The translations under genes and the position numbers were made by a program. A stretch of 64,000 nt of DNA from Panagrolaimus kolymaensis (lineage: Eukaryota; Nematoda; Chromadorea; Rhabditida; Panagrolaimidae), in NCBI GenBank assembly GCA_028622995.1, contig JAJQJQ010000036.1:372001-436000 (forward strand). Direction: 5' to 3'. This document shows, piece after piece, positions 1 through 10,046 of the stretch (the stretch's first letter is position 1; every line of letters starts with the position of its first letter). The notes below the pieces were generated by a model. That model was not told where the DNA came from, made no database searches, and was given only the letters and a program-made list of their open reading frames with translations.

Positions 1-2484
1 GGCATGTCGAAACTTTCATTGGATGCTGTAAAAGTCAATTCAATTGTAGGGTTTTACTCTTGAACATCTGCAAGCCCAGCCATAAAAATTGGAAAGAAAA
101 AGGTCCATTTTACAAATATTTTCTGATGTCAAATGGCATGTTTAAACTTTCATTGGATGCTGTAAAAGTCAATTCAATTGTAGGGTTTTACTCTTGAACA
201 TCTGCAAGCCCAGCCATAAAAATTGGAAAGAAAAAAGTCCATTTTACAAATATTTTCTGATGTCAAATGGCATGTCTAAACTTTCATTGGATGCTGTAAA
301 AGTCAATTCAATTGTAGGGTTTTACTCTTGAACATCTGCAAGCCCAGCCATAAAAATTGGAAAGAAAAAGGTCCATTTTACAAATATTTTCTGATGTCAA
401 ATGGCATGTCTAAACTTTCATTGGATGCTGTAAAAGTCTATTCAACTGTAGGGTTTTACTCTTGAACATTTGCAAGCCCAGCCATAAAAATTGGAAAGAA
501 AAAGGTCTATTTTACAAATATTTTCTGATGTCAAATGGCTTGTCGAAACTTTCATTGGATGCTGTAAAAGTCAATTCAATTGTAGGGTTTTACTCTTGAA
601 CATCTGCAAGCCCAGCCATAAAAATTGGAAAGAAAAAGGTCCATTTTACAAATATTTTCTGATGTCAAATGGCATGTCTAAACTTTCATTGGATGCTGTA
701 AAAGTCTATTCAATTGTAGGGTTTTACTCTTGAACATTTGCAAGCCCAGCCATAAAAATTGGAAAGAAAAAGGTCTATTTTACAAATATTTTCTGATGTC
801 AATTGTCATGTCTAAACTTTCATTGGATGCTGTAAAAGTCAATTCAATTGTAGGGTTTTACTCTTGAACATCTGCAAGCCCAGCCATAAAAAGTGGAAAG
901 AAAAAAGTCCATTTTACAAATATTTTCTGATGTCAAATTCATGTCTAAACTTTCATTGGATGCTGTAAAAGTCAATTCAATTGTAGGGTTTTACTCTTGA
1001 ACATTTGCAAGCCCAGCCATAAAAATTGGAAAGAAAAAAGTCCATTTTACAAATATTTTCTGATGTCAAATACATGTCGAAACTTTCATTGGATGCTGTA
1101 AAAGTCAATTCAATTGTAGGGTTTTACTCTTGAACATTTGCAAGCCCAGCCATAAAAATTGGAAAGAAAAAAGCCCTAATTTCAAATATTTTCTGTTGTC
1201 AAATGGCATGTCTAAACTTTCATTGGATGCTGTAAAAGTCAATTCAATTGTAGGGTTTTACTCTTGAACATTTGCAAGCCCAGCCATAAAAATTGGAAAG
1301 AAAAAAGTCCATTTTACAAATATTTTCTGATGTCAAATGCATGTCGAAACTTTCATTGGATGCTGTAAAAGTCAATTCAATTGTAGGGTTTTACTCTTGA
1401 ACATTTGCAAGCCCAGCCATAAAAATTGGAAAGAAAAAGGTCCATTTTACAAATATTTTCTGATGTCAAATGTCATGTCTAAACTTTCATTGGATGCTGT
1501 AAAAGTCAATTCAATTGTAGGGTTTTACTCTTGAACATCTGCAAGCCCAGCCATAAAAATTGGAAAGAAAAAAGTCCATTTTACAAATATTTTCTGATGT
1601 CAAATGGCATGTCTAAACTTTCATTGGATGCTGTAAAAGTCAATTCAATTGTAGGGTTTTACTCTTGAACATTTGCAAGCCCAGCCATAAAAAGTGGAAA
1701 GAAAAAAGCCCTAATTTCAAATATTTTCTGATGTCAAATGGCATGTCTAAACTTTCATTCGATGCTGTAAAAGTCAATTCAATTGTAGGGTTTTACTCTT
1801 GAACATCTGCAAGCCCAGCCATAAAAATTGGAAAGAAAAAAGTCCATTTTACAAATATTTTCTGATGTCAAATGCATGTCGAAACTTTCATTGGATGCTG
1901 TAAAAGTCAATTCAATTGTAGGGTTTTACTCTTGAACATTTGCAAGCCCAGCCATAAAAATTGGAAAGAAAAAGGTCCATTTTACAAATATTTTCTGATG
2001 TCAAATGGCATGTCGAAACTTTCATTGGATGCTGTAAAAGTCAATTCAATTGTAGGGTTTTACTCTTGAACATTTGCAAGCCCAGCCATAAAAATTGGAA
2101 AGAAAAAGGTCCATTTTACAAATATTTTCTGATGTCAAATGGCATGTCGAAACTTTCATTGGATGCTGTAAAAGTCAATTCAATTGTAGGGTTTTACTCT
2201 TGAACATTTGCAAGCCCAGCCATAAAAATTGGAAAGAAAAAGGTCCATTTTACAAATATTTTCTGATGTCAAATGGCATGTCGAAACTTTCATTGGATGC
2301 TGTAAAAGTCAATTCAATTGTAGGGTTTTACTCTTGAACATCTGCAAGCCCAGCCATAAAAATTGGAAAGAAAAAGGTCCATTTTACAAATATTTTCTGA
2401 TGTCAAATGGCATGTCTAAACTTTCATTGGATGCTGTAAAAGTCAATTCAATTGTAGGGTTTTACTCTTGAACATCTGCAAGCC
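1..2484. repeat. 134-bp satellite array
   Basis: Head-to-tail tandem array of about 18.5 copies of a monomer of about 134 bp; the start GGCATGT recurs at 1, 135, and so on. Copies differ by a few substitutions and 1-3 bp indels. A marked variant (CCCTAATTTCAAAT in place of TCCATTTTACAAAT) recurs at about 1172 and 1706, and a shortened junction (AAATGCATGTCG) at about 1335 and 1870. Both spacings are near 535 bp, which points to a four-monomer higher-order unit in part of the array. Because 134 is not a multiple of 3, chance ORFs of 65-80 codons run across monomers. They are not genes: they repeat with the monomer and have no splice or start context. The left end is outside the window, and the array resumes after the inserted element. 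Confidence 0.97.
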
Positions 2485-5212
2485 TAGGCATGGCTCGGGG
2501 CCCACTTTTTTGGGCCCCGGCCCGGCCCGGCCCCGCAAAATTTGCTTAGGCCCCGCAAAATTTGCTTAGGCCCCGCCCCGGCCCCAGGGCCGGGCCAGGG
2601 CCGGGCCGGGCCGGGGCCTGACTAAAAAAGGTCATTTTTTGTAAAAAAATTTTATGGAAGAAAGTATATGTAAAAACGGCCAAAATTAACGTTTTTTGTT
2701 ATTTCATAGAGGGAAAGGCTTTAAAAAATAGATGTATCATTTTGTGAATATGTCTGAAAAATGTTTTCGAAAAAGCTATTTTCCTTTTTTAAAATAAGAA
2801 TATTCTTAATTAAATATTTCTAATGAAACAGATTCTAGATTTATTAACAAATTTGATATTTATTTTTAACTTTATTGGGTTGTTCAATAAGTTCGCGAAC
2901 CGACAAATTCGGTTTGCCAACTATCAAGATGAAAGGTTTTAAAATGCTGTTTGCGGATGTTTGTAAGCCCAATAAATGTGCTTCTGACGAGTGAAACAGG
3001 TTTAGATACTATGTGGATAATTTTGGAGTTCTAAGCCATTTAATGAATAAGATGCCAATTTCTGATTGAACAGGCTCTTAATTCGTTTTTGGAAAATTTG
3101 AATTTGACTTGAGATCGCTAAAAAACATTAAAAATAATAATTTTACAAATTATTTAACAAAAATATATCGATATCTTTGGAAAAAATATGAATTTTTTAA
3201 GCCACCTTTAGCTAAGATGGAGCAACATGGCTATGTTGCTAAAAAAATGAATGTTTGGCCAATGTTATGGTTATTTTTTGCTATATTTAGCATCAAATAT
3301 GTATCAAATAATTATTCTGAAAGTTTCATAACAAAACATGGTCAATCAATAACATTATTTTTGATAGTCAATTTGGTGTATCCACCATATACAGATATTA
3401 TAGAGCCATATACAGCATAAAATGGATGGTCTCTTTTTGCCATCGTCCTCCCATTTTTTGAGATAATTTTAACTATTTTTCTTCTAAAAAGCCTCTATTT
3501 ATAGCATGAAAATAGCTGAAAATAGTCTAAAAAATGGAATGATGATACAATTAATGAACCATCCATTTTTATCTCTATATGGCTATATTTGGTGGATCCA
3601 CCAAATTGACTATCAAAAGTCAAGTTTTTGAAGATGTTTTGATATGAAATTTTCAGAATATATATTTGACACACTTTTGATGCTAAATATAACAAAAAAA
3701 TAACCATAACGTTGGCAAAAGATTGATTTTGTAGCAACATAGCCATGTTGCTCTATCTTAGCTAAAGGTGGCTAAAGAAATTCAGATTTTTCCAAGGATA
3801 TCGATAAATTTTTGTTAAATAATTTGTAAAATTCTTAATTTTCCAAAAACGAATTAAGAGCCTGTTCAATCAGAAATTGGCATCTTAATCATTAAATGGC
3901 TTAGAACTTCAAAATTATCCACATAGTATCTAAACCTGTTTCACTCGTCAGAAGCACATTTATTGGGCTTACAAACATCCGCAAACAGCATTTTAAAACC
4001 TTTCATCTTGATAGTTGGCCAACCGAATTTGTCGGTTCGCGAACTTATTGAACAACCCAATAATAAAAAATTAGTTACTTGTTTGGTTATTAATAAGAAT
4101 AATTAAAAAGGTGTAGCTAAAAAAAGAAATTTTTAAATTACATTTATACAAAAGTTGTTTTAAATTAAAACCTTGTTGAAAATAAATAAAATCAGTAAAG
4201 AAGAAACATTTAAAAAATTCAGTAATAGTCGAATTAAAAAATTTCAATTTCTTAAAACTATATTTTCATGAAAGAACAAAAAGATATTTTATAGGTTGTT
4301 CTTGGGTACTTCTTAAGCACATTTGGTGGTAAATATTTCTTATAAATTCCTTTTATTTAAAAATAAACATTCTTTATTATTTTTTCCTTTCAACTATGTT
4401 TTATAAAGTTAAAAAAAATGATAAACAAATGTTTAAAAAATTTGTTCAAAAAGAAAGAAAATAAATTTAACATGTCAAATAAAATTTTTCCTAATTTAAT
4501 AGTAGTTTAAACCCCAAAGAAAAAAATATTTGGATATTAAAGAGGCAGTTAAAAACAGTCTGTAAATCTTTTTTTATAATTAATAGTTCCACGACTTGAA
4601 AGATAATGTTTTTTAAATTTACAACAATTCATAGAATTTTATTCGAAAAAAACTTTTAATTCCAAAGAATTAAATTAAGGGTGAAAGAATATAAACAAAA
4701 TTTTTAATTATCTTCGAAAAGTTAAAAAGTTTCTTGTTATGAAGTGTTAATCTAAAAGCTTTGAAGAAATCGCTTTTTTTAAATAGATAGTTTATCAAAA
4801 AAATTAACTTTTTACTTATGTTTTAACCGCATAAAAAATCGAGCGAAAATATAATTGAAGAGTTTAAGATGTGCTCTTTTTTTATTATTAAAAAAGCTAT
4901 AAACCCGTTTGAAACAATTTTTTCTAATTTTGTTACTAAATAAATGATTATAGGAGAAATTTTTTAGTTAAAATTGGGTAAAAAAGGCTTAACTTTTGTG
5001 AAATTTCAGCCATCAAAGTGAATTTTATATAATTTTTAGCAAAAATTTGACAAATTTTTCGTCTTTTATATATATTTTTTTCGTCGGGGCCTGCCGGGGC
5101 CTGGGTTAGGCCCCGGCCCGGCCCCGCTTCCAAAATTTAAGGCCCTGGCCCGGCCCTAGGGCCGGGCCGGGGCCGGGCCGGGCCGGGGCTTCGGGGCCTC
5201 GAGCCATGCCTA
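2485..5212. mobile_element. Non-autonomous hAT-like DNA transposon inserted in satellite
   Basis: The element begins TAGGCATGGCTCGGGGCC and ends with the near-perfect inverse (GGCCTCGAGCCATGCCTA). It is flanked by an exact 8-bp duplication of satellite sequence, TGCAAGCC (2477-2484 and 5213-5220). Duplications of 8 bp with short TIRs are the mark of the hAT superfamily. Both ends carry about 120 bp of very GC-rich subterminal repeats made of GGCCCCG and GGCCGGG units (2500-2622 and 5083-5200), in stark contrast to the AT-rich interior. No transposase ORF is visible, so it should depend on an element elsewhere. A second element (2875-4060) is nested inside it. hAT assignment rests on duplication length and TIR form only. 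Confidence 0.85.
2875..4060. mobile_element. Palindromic mariner-like (TA-duplicating) foldback element
   Basis: This 1186-bp segment is almost one large inverted repeat. The left arm starts TTGGGTTGTTCAATAAGT and the right arm ends with its inverse. The arms are about 500 bp with scattered mismatches around a central segment near 3420-3545. A TA dinucleotide flanks it on both sides (2873-2874 and 4061-4062), as for Tc1/mariner insertions, and the terminal sequence resembles mariner TIRs. The ORFs in the arms (3109-3420 plus strand, 3495-3746 minus strand) are mirror readings of the same arm, not transposases. It is nested in the hAT-like element and so is the younger of the two. Confidence 0.85.
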
Positions 5213-5340
5213 TGCAAGCCCAGCCATAAAAAGTGGAAAGAAAAAAGCCCTAATTTCAAATATTTTCTGATGTCAAATGGCATGTCGAAACTTTCATTGG
5301 ATGCTGTAAAAGTCAATTCAATTGTAGGGTTTTACTCTTG
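5213..5340. repeat. Satellite remainder after the insertion
   Basis: Directly after the hAT-like element the 134-bp satellite resumes with the duplicated TGCAAGCC and runs for about one monomer before stopping at GTTTTACTCTTG. The monomer is the CCCTAATTTC variant. Beyond 5340 the sequence is unique, so this is the right edge of the array. Confidence 0.95.
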
Positions 5341-5559
5341 GCCACAAAAAAGTTAGATTTTTTTCAAGTGAAATGTTATAATATTTTTTTAGACATAGAA
5401 ATTGGTATTTTTATGAAAGAAAAATTTGTTCAATTTCTATTTTGATCTTTATCACAAATAATAGGGCATCATCGAATTCGTTGTAAAATTCAAGAAATAA
5501 AATATTTAAGTTTAAATTGGTGTTAATTTTTTTTTTGAGCTTCGCAAAAGAAAAAAGTA

Positions 5560-5945
5560 ACATTTCTTTAATATATTTTTTAGGTTTTTTTAAGACTGAT
5601 TCAACAACACTCACTTTCGAAGAGTGGATAAAGCACCAAAATGTTGTTTTTCAAAAAATTGTTGGGCATTAATATCTTTGTGTGGAATGAATAAAAATTT
5701 TGCTGTGTTATTCCCAACAAATTCCATGAATCTATTTAAAAGTTTTTTTGCAATTTCATTTCGACGATATTTTGGATCAACAATTATCGCAACAAATGTG
5801 TAAAAACACAAAAACGCAAATTTTAGAAAAGATTTTTAATCTGTAGGAAAAATTGAGTTACTTTTTTGCTTGTCATTCAGTGTTTGTGAGCTTCCCATTC
5901 ACTTCCGTAGGTCGTATGCTTCGAATAAAATTGTACCGGGTCAAT
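5560..5945 (-). pseudogene. GNAT acetyltransferase-like fragment
   Basis: The minus-strand reading at about 5811-5615 has the look of the C-terminal half of a GNAT N-acetyltransferase: an IIVDPKYRRNEIAKKLL segment (acetyl-CoA pyrophosphate loop, normally R/Q-x-x-G-x-G/A) followed by a later QQFFEKQHF segment typical of the final strand and helix. In the loop the usual Gly is replaced (RRNEIA). A possible donor (GTGAGT) lies at 5614 and a further coding-like segment (DPVQFYSKHTTYGSEWEAH) at about 5945-5880. No start codon or consistent exon phase joins the parts. I read it as a degraded or partial gene; a real gene with unseen exons is possible. Confidence 0.4.
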
Positions 5946-7490
5946 CTGTTTTGAAAAATTAATTCTTCAAACTTTATTCTTGAAAACCTTACATTACAGT
6001 AACCTCGATTCTGCTGTAAATAAAAAAGATATTTTAAAAAATAAGATCAAAATCTTGAGATTTCGAAGTGAATGCAATTTTTCGGGAAGTTTTTATTATA
6101 TCTTTTAAACTGCCTAACTTATGGATATTGCTCTAATGAAAGTTATTAGAGAACACATTATTGTGAATTAAATTTACTAAACAAAATGCGTAATTTTGTT
6201 ATTCGTTAGAGCGTTTGTCACCGAAATAGAATGGAAGTGAAAGTGCATTTCGTAAACACTGTTGTCATTGCAGCTAAACCTGTCTCGATATCAGTATGCA
6301 TAATCTCGAATACGAATAATCATTACAATCATTTTTTCACCAATAACAGCACCTTTAAAAATGGAATTAGGGAACTTCTATAGTTTTTGACCTTAATTTT
6401 TTTTTCATTTTTCATTCTTTTTTGTCTGAAAAAGGAATCGGACTTTTTTGTGAGAATGCTAAATCGGACGAGCAACTCACAAACCACTCGACTATGGAAG
6501 CTTAATTATCAATGCCAGTGGAACTGGATGTGAAATCTCCAAGGCTTCTGGATTTTTCGGTAACTCACTTTCGTCTTTAACAATATCCATGATTTAGGTT
6601 TCATTAACTTCTAAAGTTTGAAAATAATCCAAAGATTCTTTATCTTTAGCATTTGGAGCATCAGCTTCTGCTAGTATAGTATCGTTTTCTTCTTCATCAG
6701 ACATTCTTTTATTTTCAGAGAAATAAAAAAGCAGTAAAAAAAATAAAATAATAATTTGTGAAAGTTTTTTGTTTTGCCGTAGCTTTTAAAAAAAAGAAAA
6801 ACGAAGCTCCTTTTTTTGCTTCTTTCGCTGTCGTTTTTTTTGGCGTTATTTTTTCTTTGATTCATGCTTTAATTTTTTGCTGCTTCTAATGTATCTTCTT
6901 TTTTGTTTCTCAAATGTTCATATTCGATTCTTCAATTGGAAAGGGTCCTGAATAAAACATAAGCAAGAAACTAACTTCTTTAAGTTGCTATTGATCGATA
7001 AATTATTAAAATAGAGCTTTTGTTTTAAATACAAAATTTACGACTTAGACTTTTTTCTGAGGGTTTTTCATTGCGCTGTTTTCTGTAGGTGGATGTGCCG
7101 CAGCTAAAATGGCTGCGAAAAACATATTTTGCTATTTTGCTTTTATCACCTCTTAAAATGCAAAACTTTTTCTAGAACAAATGGTTAATAATATTTTATT
7201 GAAATCAAGGGATATGATAGCGATGAATTTTACTATGAAACATCTTTTTGTTGACTATAAAATCGTTTATTATTGAAAATCATTTTGTGTGCTTTTTTAT
7301 TATCATATTTGTATGTTGTTTTTAAATAAATAAAATTATTAAGAATATTGGACTTCTTTAACAGAAAGTACTTTTATGTGTTTGAATTCGTGAAAAAAAC
7401 ATTTAAAAGAACCAAAAGTCAATGAAAAAAACCATCAAAAATAAAAAACAAAAAAGCATTAAAAAATGAATGAAAAAAATGCAAAAAAAA
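5946..7490. other. Gene-poor AT-rich stretch
   Basis: Apart from the short acidic ORF there is no supported gene. The plus strand is rich in T runs and the remaining ORFs are low-complexity Lys/Phe readings. No RNA gene or clear repeat family was seen. Confidence 0.5.
6594..6704 (-). pseudogene. Short acidic ORF, probably a broken gene remnant
   Basis: An ATG at 6704 opens a 36-codon Asp/Glu-rich reading (MSDEEENDTILAEADAP...) that stops at TAA (6594-6596). The same frame then stays open for about 35 more codons to near 6500 with coding-like composition. This is the pattern of a gene carrying a single stop. I recognise no family. It could also be chance in AT-rich DNA. Confidence 0.25.
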
Positions 7491-7493
7491 TTC

Positions 7494-7582
7494 CACAGGG
7501 GACACCCTGTGAAAACTGCGGGGTGCTTATACCGAAGAAGTGCCAAAATCCCGCCGCACCCCGAGCGAAGCGAGGGGTGCGG
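7494..7582. other. Two GC-rich hairpins
   Basis: Two perfect stem-loops lie close together in AT-rich DNA. The first is CACAGGG-gaca-CCCTGTG (7494-7511). The second is a 9-bp stem CCGCACCCC/GGGGTGCGG (7554-7582) around the loop GAGCGAAGCGA. The intervening sequence is also GC-richer than the flanks. Such palindromes often belong to transposon ends (for example the 3' hairpin of Helitrons), but no matching terminus was recognised, so the role is unknown. Confidence 0.7.
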
Positions 7583-7624
7583 CTGTTTTAGCTTTCAGTT
7601 CGCCCGATCTGCTAACCGAAATTT

Positions 7625-7852
7625 ATGATTTTTTTTATTTCGCGTAATTATGTTGATATTAGAGGGCTCTCTAGGGTCAATTTTTCGTCGCATTTACGAA
7701 TTTCTAAAAAAAATAGAGTGTTCGATATCATAATTCCATCAAACCGAAAAATCGGCACTGGTAACAATGTCCCGCTGAGCGTTGCAGCAAAGTTACCCCA
7801 TATTTTGGCTATAAAAATCGTTTTCTCCACCCTAAATTACCTATATGAGTAA
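7625..7852. other. Coding-like patch open on both strands
   Basis: Both strands are open over the same stretch (plus 7625-7852, minus 7830-7648) and the base composition is more balanced than the surroundings. The segment lies just after the GC hairpins. It is probably part of a repeat element rather than a gene: neither reading has a convincing start or a family I recognise. Confidence 0.3.
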
Positions 7853-7963
7853 GCTAACTTTAAAAAAAGCCACATAATAATAGATGTATGCCGCTATGGA
7901 AATTTAAATTTGTCGATTTAGAGCAAAAATATCATTAGCTAAAATTTCTTATTACTTGTTGTT

Positions 7964-8036
7964 TGTGTGGTTTAGGCGTGCGAGGCGCAATTTTATGATA
8001 TTTATGTAATAGGTTCGAATCCCCTCAACTTTTTAA
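7964..8036 (+). pseudogene. tRNA-like sequence with Pol III A- and B-box
   Basis: An exact B-box, GGTTCGAATCC (8012-8022), lies 44 bp after an A-box-like TGGTTTAGGCG (7968-7978), and a T run follows at 8030-8034 as a possible Pol III terminator. The T-arm stem pairs only partly and no seven-base acceptor stem closes the molecule, so it is not a functional tRNA. A decayed tRNA or a tRNA-derived SINE head are the alternatives. Confidence 0.45.
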
Positions 8037-8039
8037 AAT

Positions 8040-9340
8040 TTATTGTTTTAATAAAATTCAGACAATAATATCTAATTAATTTTTTATGATTTTTATTAAT
8101 GTTTTCATAATATAAATTATGCAAATTTTTAATGAAATATTAAATTACAAAAAAAATTTAATATAGGAGGCATTTAATTATAAAATGATTGGGGTAATTT
8201 TTAAAAATTAATTTTAAAGAATAAAAATGATTTTGGCATAATAAATATTCAAATCTTTTGGAAAAATTAACATAAATTTTACTTTTTTGAGAATATTAAT
8301 GAAATGAAAGCCAAATTTTTTCTAACGGTTTTAAATGATTTTTTAATTTCTTAAACTCTTGAATCATTCATATAATAATTTTCTAAAACTAATTGATTGG
8401 ATTCGCCTTAAATACTTTTAGGTATTCTAAAGGCAAAATATAATTAAAAGTATGCTGCATGCTTAGTTCGTGAAAAATAAAAACATAAGTGAACTTTTTT
8501 ATTAATTTCGGTGATTTTAATCGAAAAGTAACTTGAATATTTCCTTCCTAGTAATTTTCATTGTTCGTTTGTTTTCGATTGCTTTTAGCCGCAATTACTG
8601 GGCAACTGGACTTCGCTATTTCGCATACATATTATTATTTTTCTATCAGTTTTTTTTGTATCTTAGCTTGAAATCTTTTATAGTATAATGGAAAATTTTC
8701 AAAAAAAAATTGCATAGATGTGAATGAAGTTAAACTTTCTTTTCCAAACGCTATGAAATGATTTGTGTAATTTTCATATACATAAAAAAAACAGCAAAAA
8801 CCTGGTTTTGCTTGCTGCGCAAATTACATGAATTAACTAGCTTGTTCAATGGCTGGAACCTTAACTTTTTCCGAATTGCCCACAAGCTGGTATAAATTTT
8901 TAATGGTTCATTGTTTATTTAGATTTTGGCAAAAAAAAAAGTTACCATTTTAATTTTTTTTTTTTGTCAAATTTCAATAAGCAAAATCATCGACAAAGTT
9001 AATTAGCTTCTGACCAATTCAATAACCCAATAAAATTAGACCGAAAAACTTATTTTCTTTAGATTTTTGCCAAAAAGAGTTTCAAAGGTTTACTTATGTT
9101 TCAATTTTTAGGATTTCATTATTGAAAATAAAGTGATAAAAATAGATACAAGTGATAAAATTGTTGGGGAAAAGCTTTGATTTTTTAAAAGTCAATACAA
9201 AAACTTTTTTGAAAAATTATTATTAAAAGATAGGCATTAATACGAGTGTCAATTTTGTATTTTTCAATAAAACAAGTAAGATTGCCGACCGGAGGCCAGC
9301 GGAGCTTCTAGTATTATAATTATTGTTGCAGACGGCTCAA
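8040..9340. other. AT-rich stretch without genes
   Basis: No ORF with coding character, no RNA gene and no clear inverted repeat was found. The last 40 bases contain AGACGGCTCAAGAGATTAG, a relative of the subterminal repeats of the foldback element that follows. Confidence 0.5.
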
Positions 9341-9347
9341 GAGATTA

Positions 9348-10007
9348 GTGCACAGTATTACTATGTAAAAAAACACGAGGCTGTTCAGGAAAAAAAAACT
9401 TTTAGACGGTGGAAGAGATTAATTTAATTTTAATTGATTTTGCTTTTAGACGGCTAATGAGATTAATTTTTTTATTAGTTTAAATAAATTATTTTATATG
9501 TTACACTGAAACAAACAGCCGCGCACCGTCTTCGATTTTTAACAGTTTTTAAAATTTTGGTTGGACAATTAATTTTATTTAAATTATTTGCTTAACATAA
9601 ATTACCTGTTTTTAAACATGTTTTGTTTCGGAAATGAATAGAAAAATTTAATAAAAAAAATTAAAAATTTTGTTACTTACTTTATAATTATTTTTTTTCA
9701 TTTTATACCTGAAGATTTTTACATTAAAAATCTTGCCGAATATACGAAATGGCTTTTTTATTTTATTAAACAAATTTTTTTTAATAATAATTTTTGAAAA
9801 AGAAGTTGGGTAGTAAAAATCGAAGACGGTGCGCGGCTGTTTGTTTCAGTGTAACATATAAAATAATTTATTTAAACTAATAAAAAAATTAATCTCATTA
9901 GCCGTCTAAAAGCAAAATCAATTAAAATTAAATTAATCTCTTCCACCGTCTAAAAGTTTTTTTTTCCTGAACAGCCTCGTGTTTTTTTACATAGTAATAC
10001 TGTGCAC
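9348..10007. mobile_element. Foldback MITE with TA target duplication
   Basis: Inverted arms of about 190 bp (9348-9540 and 9817-10007) start and end GTGCACAGTATTACTATG and its inverse, with TA on both sides (9346-9347, 10008-10009). The arms are nearly identical and carry the motif AGACGG...GAGATTAA twice each. A third copy of the motif lies just outside the left end at 9330. The central 270 bp is AT-rich and codes nothing. The TA duplication suggests a Tc1/mariner-mobilised MITE, but the flanks are themselves palindromic (ATTAG/CTAAT), so the true border may be a few bases further out. Confidence 0.75.
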
Positions 10008-10046
10008 TAATATAAATTATTATTAAACTCTAATTACAAAATATTA

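Noticed and set aside
1..2484. Regular repeats suggesting a CRISPR array or a repeat protein gene
   Set aside because: The whole 134-bp unit is repeated with no unique spacers, and the frame shifts with each monomer, so the ORFs are by-products of a satellite.
3109..3746. ORFs inside the palindromic element as transposase
   Set aside because: They are mirror readings of the same inverted arm, low-complexity, with no DDE-type catalytic pattern.
5411..5614. Minus-strand ORF downstream of the GNAT fragment as its own gene
   Set aside because: After a short stretch it becomes Lys/Asn/Ile-rich AT sequence, with a donor-like GTGAGT at its start, so it looks like intron or decayed tail.
7554..7600. 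Helitron 3' end
   Set aside because: A hairpin is present but no CTRR terminus at the expected distance, and no matching 5' TC end was found.
8012..8022. Functional tRNA gene
   Set aside because: The B-box is exact, but the T-arm pairs poorly and no acceptor stem or anticodon arm can be drawn.
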